DNA of 64,000 bases from Mycobacterium sp. OAS707 (GTDB taxonomy: Bacteria > Actinomycetota > Actinomycetes > Mycobacteriales > Mycobacteriaceae), in the NCBI RefSeq assembly GCF_014873705.1, contig NZ_JADBDS010000002.1:62001-126000 (forward strand), in the 5' to 3' direction. Positions 1 to 7,319 of this stretch are shown here, in pieces. The notes below the pieces were generated by a model. That model was not told the origin of the DNA, ran no database searches, and saw nothing but the letters and a program-made list of their open reading frames with translations. Within the stretch, counting starts at the first letter, position 1, and each line of letters starts with the position of its first letter. The position numbers were made by a program, and so were the translations under genes.

Positions 1-141
1 ATGTTCGCCAGCGACTACCCGCACTGGGACGGCGAATGGCCGGAGAGCACCAAGCATCTGCGGTCGCGACCTGACATCAGCGAGCAGACGCGGGAAAAGA
101 TCGGCGGCACCAACGCCAAACGCTTCTACAGCTTGAACTGA
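1..141 (+). CDS. Amidohydrolase family (COG2159-type), 3' fragment
   Basis: This is the last 46 codons of a gene that begins before the window. The piece carries the family's C-terminal motif SDYPHWD, in which the Asp is a metal/catalytic residue of ACMSD-like TIM-barrel amidohydrolases and decarboxylases. The tail ending in NAKRFYSLN resembles the ends of the two amidohydrolases at 3098-4141 and 4138-5295, so it is probably a third paralogue in the same catabolic island. The Met at position 1 is internal rather than a start. Substrate unknown. Confidence 0.8.
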   Translation: MFASDYPHWDGEWPESTKHLRSRPDISEQTREKIGGTNAKRFYSLN

Positions 142-202
142 TGTCGCCGAGCGGCCCACTCGGCCTCAATAGGCCCCTCAGTGGGCTGCCGTTCGCCGAA
201 AC

Positions 203-247
203 TGCAGTTATCGTGCATCGTAGTCGCACTATTTCGCGATAACTGCA
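203..247. terminator. Inverted repeat between convergent genes, possible bidirectional terminator
   Basis: An 11-bp perfect inverted repeat (TGCAGTTATCG at 203-213, CGATAACTGCA at 237-247) has a 23-nt centre that holds a smaller GTGC/GCAC pair. It lies in the 138-bp gap between the amidohydrolase end (141) and the ADH end (280), where a two-way terminator is expected. There is no strong T-run, so termination is inferred from position. The loop is long for an intrinsic terminator. Confidence 0.4.
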
Positions 248-279
248 ATCTCGCGACACGGTGGACGGGTGATGGTCAA

Positions 280-1437
280 CTAGTCCAGGCTGAAATCGAT
301 GACGCCGCGGATGATTTCGCCGTTCAGCAGATCGCGGTAACCGTCGTTGATGTCGTCGAGTCGATAGCGTCTGGTGATCATCTCGTCGAGCTGCAACTGG
401 CCTGCTTCGTAGAGCCGGGCGAACCGTGCGACGTCGACCCGCGGATTGCACGAGCCGTACACGGTGCCCTTGAGGCTCTTGTTCCACAGGATGAACTCCT
501 GCAGGTTGATCGCGATGGAACTGGTCGTCTGCTTGGTCATCCCGGTCAGCACGCACGTGCCGCCCTTGCGCGTAAGGCTCAGCGCCGCTTGCACGTCCTG
601 CTCTGAAATCAGCGAGGGCGAGACGATGACGGCATCGGCCATCACGCCATGGCTCAGCTCCCGAACCACCGCTGCCGCTTCATCGGTGCTGCCTGCGCTA
701 TGAGTAGCGCCGAACCGCAATGCGGACTTCTGTTTGAACTCAACAGGATCGACCGCGACGATGTGCGCGGCGCCGTTGATGCGTGCTCCCTGGATGGCTC
801 CAGTGCCGATGCCACCCACGCCCACGACGACGACGGTGTCGCCGGACCGGACCTCGGCGCGGTTCTCTGCCGAACCGTATCCCGTCGGAACCCCGCACGA
901 CAGCAGGGCCATCGGGAGCAACGGCAGGTGCGGATCGATCTTGACGATCGAATCCGTCGACACCACAGTGTGTTTGGAGAACGCGCCGACCTTCGATAGA
1001 TGGCCGAGCTGACGGCCGTCCGCGGTGTGATGGCGGAACGTGCCGTCGGTCGGCATGCCTGGAATCATCACCTGCGCGCCCATGTCGCAGATGTATTCCA
1101 TGCCCGAGTTGCACCACCTGCACCGGCCGCACACCGCGACGAACGACGTCACCACGTGATCACCCGGCGCGAACTCCGTCACCCTCTCGCCGATGTCGAC
1201 AACGACAGCCGAACCTTCGTGACCGCCGATCATCGGGAACATCGAGGGCAGGCCGAACGACTGCATCACCTCGTTGCTCGCGGACATGTCGCCGTTGAGG
1301 ATGTGCTCATCGGAGTGGCACAAACCGGCGGCCACCATCTCGATCAGCACTTCGCCGGCGCGTGGGGGATCCAGCTCGAATTCCTCGACCGACCACGGGC
1401 CGCCCACATCGTGCAGGATCGCGGCGCGACTCTTCAT
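280..1437 (-). CDS. Zinc-dependent alcohol dehydrogenase (NDMA-dependent-type MDR)
   Basis: A 385-residue medium-chain dehydrogenase. Catalytic-zinc ligands are in GLCHSD (Cys40), GGHEG (His73/Glu74) and a later SCGVPTGYG. The structural-zinc cysteines are Cys103, 106, 109 and 117. A Rossmann GVGGIG follows near residue 205. The sequence resembles the actinobacterial NDMA-dependent alcohol dehydrogenases that keep a tightly bound NAD cofactor. The ATG at 1437 overlaps the stop of the upstream P450 by 4 bp, so the two are probably co-transcribed and translationally coupled. The frame stays open upstream but that part lies inside the P450 gene. It probably oxidises an alcohol made by the P450; the substrate is not visible. 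Confidence 0.88.
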   Translation of the reverse strand: MKSRAAILHDVGGPWSVEEFELDPPRAGEVLIEMVAAGLCHSDEHILNGDMSASNEVMQSFGLPSMFPMIGGHEGSAVVVDIGERVTEFAPGDHVVTSFVAVCGRCRWCNSGMEYICDMGAQVMIPGMPTDGTFRHHTADGRQLGHLSKVGAFSKHTVVSTDSIVKIDPHLPLLPMALLSCGVPTGYGSAENRAEVRSGDTVVVVGVGGIGTGAIQGARINGAAHIVAVDPVEFKQKSALRFGATHSAGSTDEAAAVVRELSHGVMADAVIVSPSLISEQDVQAALSLTRKGGTCVLTGMTKQTTSSIAINLQEFILWNKSLKGTVYGSCNPRVDVARFARLYEAGQLQLDEMITRRYRLDDINDGYRDLLNGEIIRGVIDFSLD

Positions 1438-2657
1438 GCGATACGACGGAATGTCACCGGCAGATGCTTCGGCGAGCGGAACGGCATACCGGTGATGTTG
1501 GTGTCGTCGTCCTCCAAGAGCTGCAGGTCGGTCACCCGGTCGAACAGGCTCGTCAGCATCGCCTTCGTTTCCACCCGGGCCAAATGCATGCCGAGGCAGC
1601 TGTGAATGCCGCCCGCGAACGAAATGTGTGCCCGCCGCGGCCGGTGAATGTCGAACACGTCGGGGTTTTCCCATCGCTTGTCGTCGCGGTTGGCCGCACC
1701 CATGCACAGATTGACCTGGGCACCTTCCGGGATCGTGATGCCGTGCATCTCGACATCGCGGGTGGTGTTGCGGGTCACCAGAACAAGCGGCGTCTCATAC
1801 CGGATGCCCTCTTCGATCGCAGCCGGAATCAGGTCGCGGTCCTGCTGTACCGCCGCGAGTTGGCCGGGGTGGGTCAGTAGCAGCTGCAGCAGGTTTCCCG
1901 ACGACCGATAGGTGGTTTCAAGCCCTGCGGGCAACAGCAACCGCAGGAACGAGATGATGGCTTCGTCGGTAAGCTTTTCGCCGTCGATCTCCGCGCCGAC
2001 GAGGTCGCCGATGACGTCGTCGGTGAGTTTTCGGCGCCTCTGGTCTACCTGTTCCTGGAAGTAGGTACCGAGTTCGACCGACGCGTTGAGGCCAGCCTCG
2101 ATGTCCTCAGTGATCGAGATCAGTTGCAGCGACAGCCGCCGGAACATCTCCAAGTCCTGCTGCGGCAGGCCCAGCAGCGCCGCGGTCACCCGGGTCGGGA
2201 ACTCGAATGTGACGGCCTTGACCAAATCGACTTCGCCTTGGTCGAGGAACTCATCGACCAGTTGATCGCAGATCGGGTCGATCACCTCGGGTTCCCACTG
2301 CGTCAGTGCGCTCTGCTTGAACGCCTTGCTGACCAGGCTGCGATGGTCGTGGTGCTGCTTGCCCGCCATGCCGAGAATCGTCGGGCCGAAGACGAGCCCG
2401 ATGGTCTGGTTGTACATCTCCGAGGCGAACACCGTGTCCTCACGGAACGCGGTGAATACGCTCTCGAAGTCAAACAGGGTCCAGTTCTCGGGGTTCTTGA
2501 GCTCTTCGGGCATCAGGTCGCTCTCCATGAGCGTGCCTCGCCACACCGGCGCCGTATTGCGCATGTGGTTGAAGAATCCGTAGGGATCGGTCGCAAGATC
2601 TGGCGCGCTCTGCGAATCGGTGCTGATCGTCACCAGTGCCTCCCGGGGCAGCAGCAT
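1434..2657 (-). CDS. Cytochrome P450 (first of two)
   Basis: A 407-residue bacterial P450. The heme loop FAGGIHSCLG puts the thiolate Cys at about 354. The ExxR motif is EGIR, and the I-helix reads AGLETT, with Glu where most P450s have Asp in the acid-alcohol pair. It has the length and class of CYPs that hydroxylate terpenes, steroids or fatty acids, and needs ferredoxin and reductase; the Rieske ferredoxin gene at 2722 diverges from it. The ATG at 2657 lies about 17 nt downstream of the shared 34-bp promoter element. An internal GTG (VTISTD) is a possible later start. Downstream it is coupled to the ADH gene. Confidence 0.92.
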   Translation of the reverse strand: MLLPREALVTISTDSQSAPDLATDPYGFFNHMRNTAPVWRGTLMESDLMPEELKNPENWTLFDFESVFTAFREDTVFASEMYNQTIGLVFGPTILGMAGKQHHDHRSLVSKAFKQSALTQWEPEVIDPICDQLVDEFLDQGEVDLVKAVTFEFPTRVTAALLGLPQQDLEMFRRLSLQLISITEDIEAGLNASVELGTYFQEQVDQRRRKLTDDVIGDLVGAEIDGEKLTDEAIISFLRLLLPAGLETTYRSSGNLLQLLLTHPGQLAAVQQDRDLIPAAIEEGIRYETPLVLVTRNTTRDVEMHGITIPEGAQVNLCMGAANRDDKRWENPDVFDIHRPRRAHISFAGGIHSCLGMHLARVETKAMLTSLFDRVTDLQLLEDDDTNITGMPFRSPKHLPVTFRRIA

Positions 2658-2673
2658 CTAGCGGCTGTGTCGC

Positions 2674-2707
2674 CCTATCTTTACTATTTTAGGTATTCTA
2701 GGTCAAG
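2674..2707. promoter_or_regulatory. Divergent promoter/operator element, copy A (tandem 9-mers)
   Basis: This AT-rich 34-bp element lies between the P450 (minus) and the ferredoxin (plus). It contains two abutting 9-mers, TATTTTAGG (2685-2693) and TATTCTAGG (2694-2702). On the minus strand it reads TTGACC, 17 bp, then TAAAGA, a plausible -35/-10 pair firing into the P450. The same element with two internal mismatches, in opposite orientation, is at 11338-11371. The duplication is visible; the function as a shared operator-promoter is inferred. Confidence 0.65.
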
Positions 2708-2721
2708 GAAACCGAAGGGAC

Positions 2722-3081
2722 ATGATGCAGCGGCGACCGGTGTGTGCCATCGAGGATCTGCCTCCGGGGAGCATGAAGCTGGTGCAGGCTGGCAAGTTCG
2801 GGGTGGGCGTATACAACATCGAAGGCGCGGTGTACGCGATCGCCAACTACTGCTCGCATGAGGGTGCACCGCTGTGCGCGGGATACGTCGTCGGCACCAA
2901 TGAGTACGCGCCGGAGATGCCCGACCAGCTGCGCCGCGTCCGCGAAGGCCGCATCGCGCGCTGCCCATGGCACAACTGGGAGTTCGACATCACGACGGGT
3001 GTGAACCTCGCCGATCCGCAGAAGCGCGTTCGCACCTATGAAGTCGACGTGAGCGACGGGCAGGTGTATCTCACCGCATGA
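2722..3081 (+). CDS. Rieske [2Fe-2S] ferredoxin
   Basis: A 119-residue single-domain Rieske protein. Cluster ligands are Cys44 and His46 (CSHEG) and Cys81 and His84 (CPWHNW). No catalytic oxygenase domain follows, so it should act as a cytoplasmic electron carrier, probably feeding a P450 or one of the Rieske oxygenases in the island. The start is the first of two adjacent ATGs (2722/2725) after a GAAGGGA ribosome-binding site. It is divergent from the P450 gene and followed 16 bp later by two amidohydrolases. No ferredoxin reductase is encoded nearby. Confidence 0.9.
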   Translation: MMQRRPVCAIEDLPPGSMKLVQAGKFGVGVYNIEGAVYAIANYCSHEGAPLCAGYVVGTNEYAPEMPDQLRRVREGRIARCPWHNWEFDITTGVNLADPQKRVRTYEVDVSDGQVYLTA

Positions 3082-3097
3082 GCGAAGCTGTCGGCCC

Positions 3098-4141
3098 ATG
3101 ATCATCGATGCCAATGTGCAACCGCATTTCCGCTACAACGCGGAGATCCGGAAGTTCCTTGGGCCCGCGCACAAGTTGCGCTCGATCCCCGACGTCGAGC
3201 AGCAGTGGTACCAGGCGCCAGGCGGCGATTACCGCCAGGACCTGTACGGCAATGGCTACCCGGGATCCGACCCAGACATCGTGGCAAGCCACCTGTTCAC
3301 CGACGGGGGCGCAAGCCACGCGATCCTGAATCCACTCACCCGCGGCAACATCGCCGACTATCTGCTCAACAGCCGGATCTGTGCGGCCGTGAACGACTGG
3401 CTGCTGACGCGCTGGCTCGACTCCGATGACAGCGGCCGGTTCCTCGGCACCATTCGGGTCAACCCCGAGGACGTCAAGGGCGCGGTCGCGGAGATCGAGC
3501 GACTGGCCGGTCATCCGAAGATGGTGCAGGTCGGCGTTCCTCTGCAGTCGCGCGAACCGTACGGCAAGCCGATGTTCGAGCCGATATGGGAGGCCGCGGC
3601 CGCCCACAATCTGCCGGTGGCCGTGCACATCAACGGCGGCAACGGCGTCGACCATGCGCCGACGTTCGCCGGACACGCCTACACCTATCCCGGATACGCC
3701 GCCTTCATGCCGCTGAACTCGTTCGTGCACCTGGCCACGCTGATCATCGAGGGCACGTTCGGGCGAATCCCCGGTCTGCGGTTCGTCTTCGCCGACGGCG
3801 GCTACGACATCCTCACGCCGTTGATCTGGCGCTTGGACACGTTCTGGATGTCGATGCGCGACCAAACCCCTTGGGTGGACCGGTATCCCAGTGAATACTT
3901 GCGTGATCACGTGCGGTTCTGCTCGTCAGCGTTCGACGGACCGACGGATGCCGGGCTGGCCGAGCGATGGCTCGATTTCAGCGACAAGGCAGACCTGCTG
4001 ATGTACGGGTCGGGCTACCCGCACTGGTCGACCTCGCAGCCCGACGACGTGGTAGCCGGGCTCAACGCTGAGCAACGGGAAAAAGTGTTGTGGCGCAACG
4101 CAAGTGACCTATACGGCGTCACAGAGGGGAGTCTCACATGA
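3098..4141 (+). CDS. Amidohydrolase-family protein with degraded metal site
   Basis: A 347-residue TIM-barrel amidohydrolase homologue (COG2159, the ACMSD/resorcylate decarboxylase type). Two expected active-site elements have changed. The N-terminal DxDxH motif, intact as DTDVH in the next gene, reads DANVQ here (residues 4-8), losing the metal-binding His. The C-terminal SDYPHW motif reads SGYPHW, with Gly306 in place of the catalytic Asp. His in VAVHING and FVHLA remain. It overlaps the intact paralogue by ATGA, suggesting equal synthesis and a possible hetero-complex with a non-catalytic subunit. It could still act on something without the normal metal, but decarboxylase or hydrolase activity looks unlikely. 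Confidence 0.82.
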   Translation: MIIDANVQPHFRYNAEIRKFLGPAHKLRSIPDVEQQWYQAPGGDYRQDLYGNGYPGSDPDIVASHLFTDGGASHAILNPLTRGNIADYLLNSRICAAVNDWLLTRWLDSDDSGRFLGTIRVNPEDVKGAVAEIERLAGHPKMVQVGVPLQSREPYGKPMFEPIWEAAAAHNLPVAVHINGGNGVDHAPTFAGHAYTYPGYAAFMPLNSFVHLATLIIEGTFGRIPGLRFVFADGGYDILTPLIWRLDTFWMSMRDQTPWVDRYPSEYLRDHVRFCSSAFDGPTDAGLAERWLDFSDKADLLMYGSGYPHWSTSQPDDVVAGLNAEQREKVLWRNASDLYGVTEGSLT

Positions 4142-5295
4142 CGACCGTGGAACAACGCGCAGACGACTTCGTAACCCAGGACATCGCCGTGACCATCGTC
4201 GACACCGACGTGCACCCGCTGCCGGTGTCGGGTGAAGTGCTCAAGTCGTACGCGCCGGCGGAGTGGAAAGACAAGCTGTGGCCGACGGGTAACGCCGTCT
4301 CGCCGGTGCCGCATTTCTACGACACCCCGGACTCGTACAAGACGATGTCGCTTCGGGTCGATGCCGCACCCCCGCGTGGCGGAGTCGCGGGCAGCGACCC
4401 CGAGTTCGCCGCCAAGCAGCTGCTGGTCGACGCCGGAGTCAGCATCGCGATGCTGGAGCCGATGTGCGATGCCCAGTTGCCGCACGCCGAGCACGTCCTC
4501 AAGGCCACTCACAACGACTGGCTGGCCGACGTGTGGCTCGGCGACAACAACTGGCACGGCCGCTGGCGTGGCGCGATCAGCGTCACCGCACAGGACCCGC
4601 ACGCAGCCGCTCGCGAGATCGAGCGGTGGGCCGGGCACCCGTACATGGCCGAGGTGTTGATGACGCCGCAGACCCGCGGAATCCCGTTCGGCAGCCCGCA
4701 TTTCGACCCGTTGTACGAAGCGGCCGCTCGCAACAACCTTCCGGTCGCGACGCACCTGATGGGTCAGACGCCGTTCGAGTTGATCCCGATCTACCCGGTG
4801 GGCAACCCCGCGCATTGGCACGACTTTTTCGCTTCGTGGCCGCTGCTGTATGTGTCGCATCTGATGAGCCTGGTGTTCGACGGCGCCTTCGACCGGCATC
4901 CCGACCTGCGGATCGTGTTCGTCGAGGGCGGCTTCACCTGGGCGATGCCGGTGATGTGGCGGATGGACCGGATCTGGCAACAGCGCAAGGGCGACCTGCC
5001 ACACGTGCGCCGCAAGCCGTCGGACTATGTGCGCGAACACGTCCGGTTCACCACGCAGCCGCTGGAGGACGTCAACGTCGCGACGTACCGCGAGTACCTC
5101 GAGATGATGGATCTCGGTGACTGTTTGATGTTCTCGACGGACTACCCGCACTGGAGTTATGACTCGCCCGAGTGGGCCGTGCGGCGGTTCCCCGCCGATC
5201 AGCGTGAGCGGATCATGCGCGGCAACGCCACCGCGCTCTACGGCCTGCCCTCCACGGTCAAGGCGCTGCCGGGTGAACAGCCGCCCGCTACCTGA
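4138..5295 (+). CDS. Amidohydrolase/decarboxylase-like metalloenzyme (COG2159)
   Basis: A 385-residue TIM-barrel enzyme with an intact site: DTDVHP (residues 22-27), His in VATHLMG and VSHLM, and the C-terminal Asp335 in STDYPHW. Characterised relatives decarboxylate or hydrolyse carboxylated aromatic and ring compounds using one metal ion. It is translationally coupled to the degenerate paralogue upstream (ATGA overlap at 4138) and its 3' end overlaps the small SnoaL-like gene. The pairing within an oxygenase cluster suggests a ring-cleavage or decarboxylation step; the substrate is unknown. Confidence 0.87.
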   Translation: MTTVEQRADDFVTQDIAVTIVDTDVHPLPVSGEVLKSYAPAEWKDKLWPTGNAVSPVPHFYDTPDSYKTMSLRVDAAPPRGGVAGSDPEFAAKQLLVDAGVSIAMLEPMCDAQLPHAEHVLKATHNDWLADVWLGDNNWHGRWRGAISVTAQDPHAAAREIERWAGHPYMAEVLMTPQTRGIPFGSPHFDPLYEAAARNNLPVATHLMGQTPFELIPIYPVGNPAHWHDFFASWPLLYVSHLMSLVFDGAFDRHPDLRIVFVEGGFTWAMPVMWRMDRIWQQRKGDLPHVRRKPSDYVREHVRFTTQPLEDVNVATYREYLEMMDLGDCLMFSTDYPHWSYDSPEWAVRRFPADQRERIMRGNATALYGLPSTVKALPGEQPPAT

Positions 5296-5698
5296 CGTCC
5301 CTGACTTGGTCCGGGAGTACGACAAGTGTTGGTCGAGCCTGGATTTCGTCGGTCTTGCCGACCTTTGGGAGCGAGTCGATCCGCAGCCGATCTACGTCGG
5401 TGACGAGTACGCCGCCCCATTGATCGGGGCCGACGAGCTGGACCGGCATTGGGCTCGCGTCGCCAGCAGGCTCAAGGCGGCAATCGTGTCGTCGACGCTG
5501 CACGAGTGTGACGTGGTCGACGACACAGTGGTGCGGGCCTTGCTGCTCAGCCGTTGGACATTGACGGGCAGGGAGTCCGACGTCGCGCGGACCGGTGCCA
5601 GCTGGGTCACGTGGTTGCTGGTCCGGCGCGGCGAGCGGCTGCGCATCTTTCACCAGATGGAGTCCGAGGTGTTTCTCAGTGACGGCGCAGGGGAGTAG
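5273..5698 (+). CDS. SnoaL/NTF2-like small protein
   Basis: About 141 residues with the alpha+beta cone pattern of SnoaL/ketosteroid-isomerase-like proteins: an N-terminal helix (LVREYDKCWSSLD) followed by strands ending in RIFHQMESEVF. I chose the GTG at 5273, inside the 3' end of the amidohydrolase; the frame is open further back but that part is a shadow. The 3' end overlaps the convergent SDR gene by 23 bp. The fold is used both for isomerase/hydrolase catalysis and for binding, so the role is not fixed. Confidence 0.7.
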   Translation: MNSRPLPDVPDLVREYDKCWSSLDFVGLADLWERVDPQPIYVGDEYAAPLIGADELDRHWARVASRLKAAIVSSTLHECDVVDDTVVRALLLSRWTLTGRESDVARTGASWVTWLLVRRGERLRIFHQMESEVFLSDGAGE

Positions 5699-6404
5699 GC
5701 CCGCGGCGCTCAACTTCCAACGGCACCACGGGTTCCCGGGCCGACGGGCCGCGGGTGATAGCGTGCAACCGGATCTCGGGCACGTCCACCGATGGGTCGA
5801 CGGTGTCCAGCCACGCGACGGCCTCGGCGACGTCCGCAGCCCGGATCGCGTACATCTCGAACGGAACGTCCTGCAGCATCTCGGTTTCCACCGGCCCCGG
5901 TGTGACGATGTGGACGTTGATACCGTCGCGGTCGACCTCCTGCGCCAACGCCAGCGCGAACGCGTTCATGCCCGCCTTCGACGCCGAGTACGCGGTGCGT
6001 GCAGGCATCGGCTCGTGCGCGGCCGATGACGAGACGAACACGAACCGCGAACCTGCCTTCATATGGGGCAGGGCAGCCGACGTGACGACGAAACACGAGT
6101 CGAGGTTCGCCGACATCGTCGCGCGCCACTGCTCGAAAGTCTGCTTGCGCGCGTACGTTCCGCCGAGAATGCCCGCCGCGTGTACGACGAGGTCGATGTC
6201 ACCTGCCGCCTGAACCGCAGGCTGGAATTTGTCCGGATCCGTGGCATCGGCGACGACGTAGCGCGCACCCATCTCCTCCGCCGCGGCCCGCAGCGGCTCC
6301 TCGCGGCGTGCGGTCAGCACGACGTCGTAGCCGAGCTCCGCCAGCCTACGGCCGCAGGCTTTGCCGATGCCGCCGCTGCCTCCGGTGATCAAGGCCGTTC
6401 GCAC
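5676..6404 (-). CDS. Short-chain dehydrogenase/reductase
   Basis: A 242-residue classical SDR. The cofactor motif TGGSGGIG (residues 7-14), Ser125-127 and the catalytic pair Tyr139/Lys143 (YSASK) are all present. HAAG replaces the more usual NNAG. It probably oxidises or reduces an alcohol/ketone intermediate of the island with NAD(P). The start is the GTG at 6404 behind AAAGGTG, 10 bp after the end of the GntR gene, so the two form an operon. A longer frame to 6434 would run into the GntR gene and lacks a ribosome-binding site. Confidence 0.87.
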   Translation of the reverse strand: MRTALITGGSGGIGKACGRRLAELGYDVVLTARREEPLRAAAEEMGARYVVADATDPDKFQPAVQAAGDIDLVVHAAGILGGTYARKQTFEQWRATMSANLDSCFVVTSAALPHMKAGSRFVFVSSSAAHEPMPARTAYSASKAGMNAFALALAQEVDRDGINVHIVTPGPVETEMLQDVPFEMYAIRAADVAEAVAWLDTVDPSVDVPEIRLHAITRGPSAREPVVPLEVERRGPTPLRRH

Positions 6405-6414
6405 GCAACACCTT

Positions 6415-7224
6415 TCAGCGTTGACGCCGCGCAAGCGCCTGCGGGGAGAGTGCGACGATGCGCCGTTCGGGATCTTCTGCCATGAAATAGGCCTGGGTGT
6501 CCGCCAGATGGCGCGCGGATAGCTTGCGTGCGCGTTCGGCGTCGCCTGCCTCGATCGCCTCGGCGATCTTCGTGTGAATGCTCAACGCGATGCGGCGCTT
6601 GCTCAGCGCCGGGTACTCGCCTTTGGCAGCGGTCTCCTCGGCCCACCACTGCAGGTGACTGCTCCACAGCGTCTCCAGACTGCCGACCACGGCGATCATC
6701 GTGTGATTGCCGCAGCCCCGGACGATCTCGTCGTGGAACTTCCCGCCGATCTCGGTGAAGCGGGCACCGTCCTCGATGTGCTCGGCCATCGCGTCGTTGA
6801 GTTCCTTGAGCTTCGGAATCAACGTCTCGCCGCGGTCCGGACGCTTGGCCGCCAGGGCCGCACACATCGGATCGAGTTCCTGTAATGCGGTGCCGAGATC
6901 GGCCAACGGCACAGTGTCGCTTTGCAGCAACAGCCCGATCATGTAGGCCGCGCTGGCCTTGGCGGGGGCATGTACGACGGCGCCACCTCGATTGCCGCGA
7001 CGCACGGACACCAGCCCCTCGGTCTCGAGGATTCGCAAGGCTTCGCGCAACGAGACAAGGCTGACGTTGAACTGTTCGACAAGCACCTCCTGGCGCGGCA
7101 GCAGGTCACCGTCGGAAAGCTCGCCGTCGATGATTTGCCGCCGAAGCTCGTCGGCCACGATCTCGGCTGTACGGCGCGCCGACAGCCTGCGGCGTGCCTC
7201 GGGGCCGATTCCCAGTGTTGTCAT
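6415..7224 (-). CDS. FadR-subfamily GntR transcriptional regulator
   Basis: A 269-residue regulator with an N-terminal winged helix-turn-helix (about 20-85, including LPRQEVLVEQFNVSLVSLRE) and a C-terminal helical FCD ligand-binding domain. FadR-type GntR proteins usually bind acyl-CoA or carboxylate intermediates and repress adjacent catabolic genes. It diverges from the fused CoA-transferase and leads into the SDR, so it is the best candidate for local control of this island. There is no Shine-Dalgarno before the ATG at 7224; a TAATAT box about 9 nt upstream suggests a leaderless mRNA. Confidence 0.88.
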   Translation of the reverse strand: MTTLGIGPEARRRLSARRTAEIVADELRRQIIDGELSDGDLLPRQEVLVEQFNVSLVSLREALRILETEGLVSVRRGNRGGAVVHAPAKASAAYMIGLLLQSDTVPLADLGTALQELDPMCAALAAKRPDRGETLIPKLKELNDAMAEHIEDGARFTEIGGKFHDEIVRGCGNHTMIAVVGSLETLWSSHLQWWAEETAAKGEYPALSKRRIALSIHTKIAEAIEAGDAERARKLSARHLADTQAYFMAEDPERRIVALSPQALARRQR

Positions 7225-7227
7225 GTC

Positions 7228-7319
7228 TTGGCAATATTAACAGCGATTCGCCTGCTCGCAGGCACCGCTATCCGACAAAAGTTACTAAGATGATAAAGAA
7301 ACCACGGGAGGATGTGCGG
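7228..7319. promoter_or_regulatory. Divergent GntR / CoA-transferase control region
   Basis: On the minus strand TAATAT (7234-7239) stands about 9 nt before the GntR ATG, consistent with a leaderless -10 box. A perfect palindrome GCCTGC-TC-GCAGGC spans 7250-7263. An AT-rich patch (TTACTAAGATGATAAAG) lies just before the CoA-transferase start. A GntR operator is likely here, but I cannot say which of these it is. Confidence 0.4.

Noticed and set aside
1438..1707. N-terminal extension of the alcohol dehydrogenase frame to 1707
   Set aside because: It lies fully inside the P450 gene and lacks family similarity; the ATG at 1437 starts the normal protein.
7228..7235. TTGGCAAT 8-mer shared between the GntR promoter and the third Rieske promoter (20337-20344)
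   Set aside because: An 8-mer is expected by chance in 64 kb, and the surrounding bases differ; recorded only as a weak hint of a shared site.
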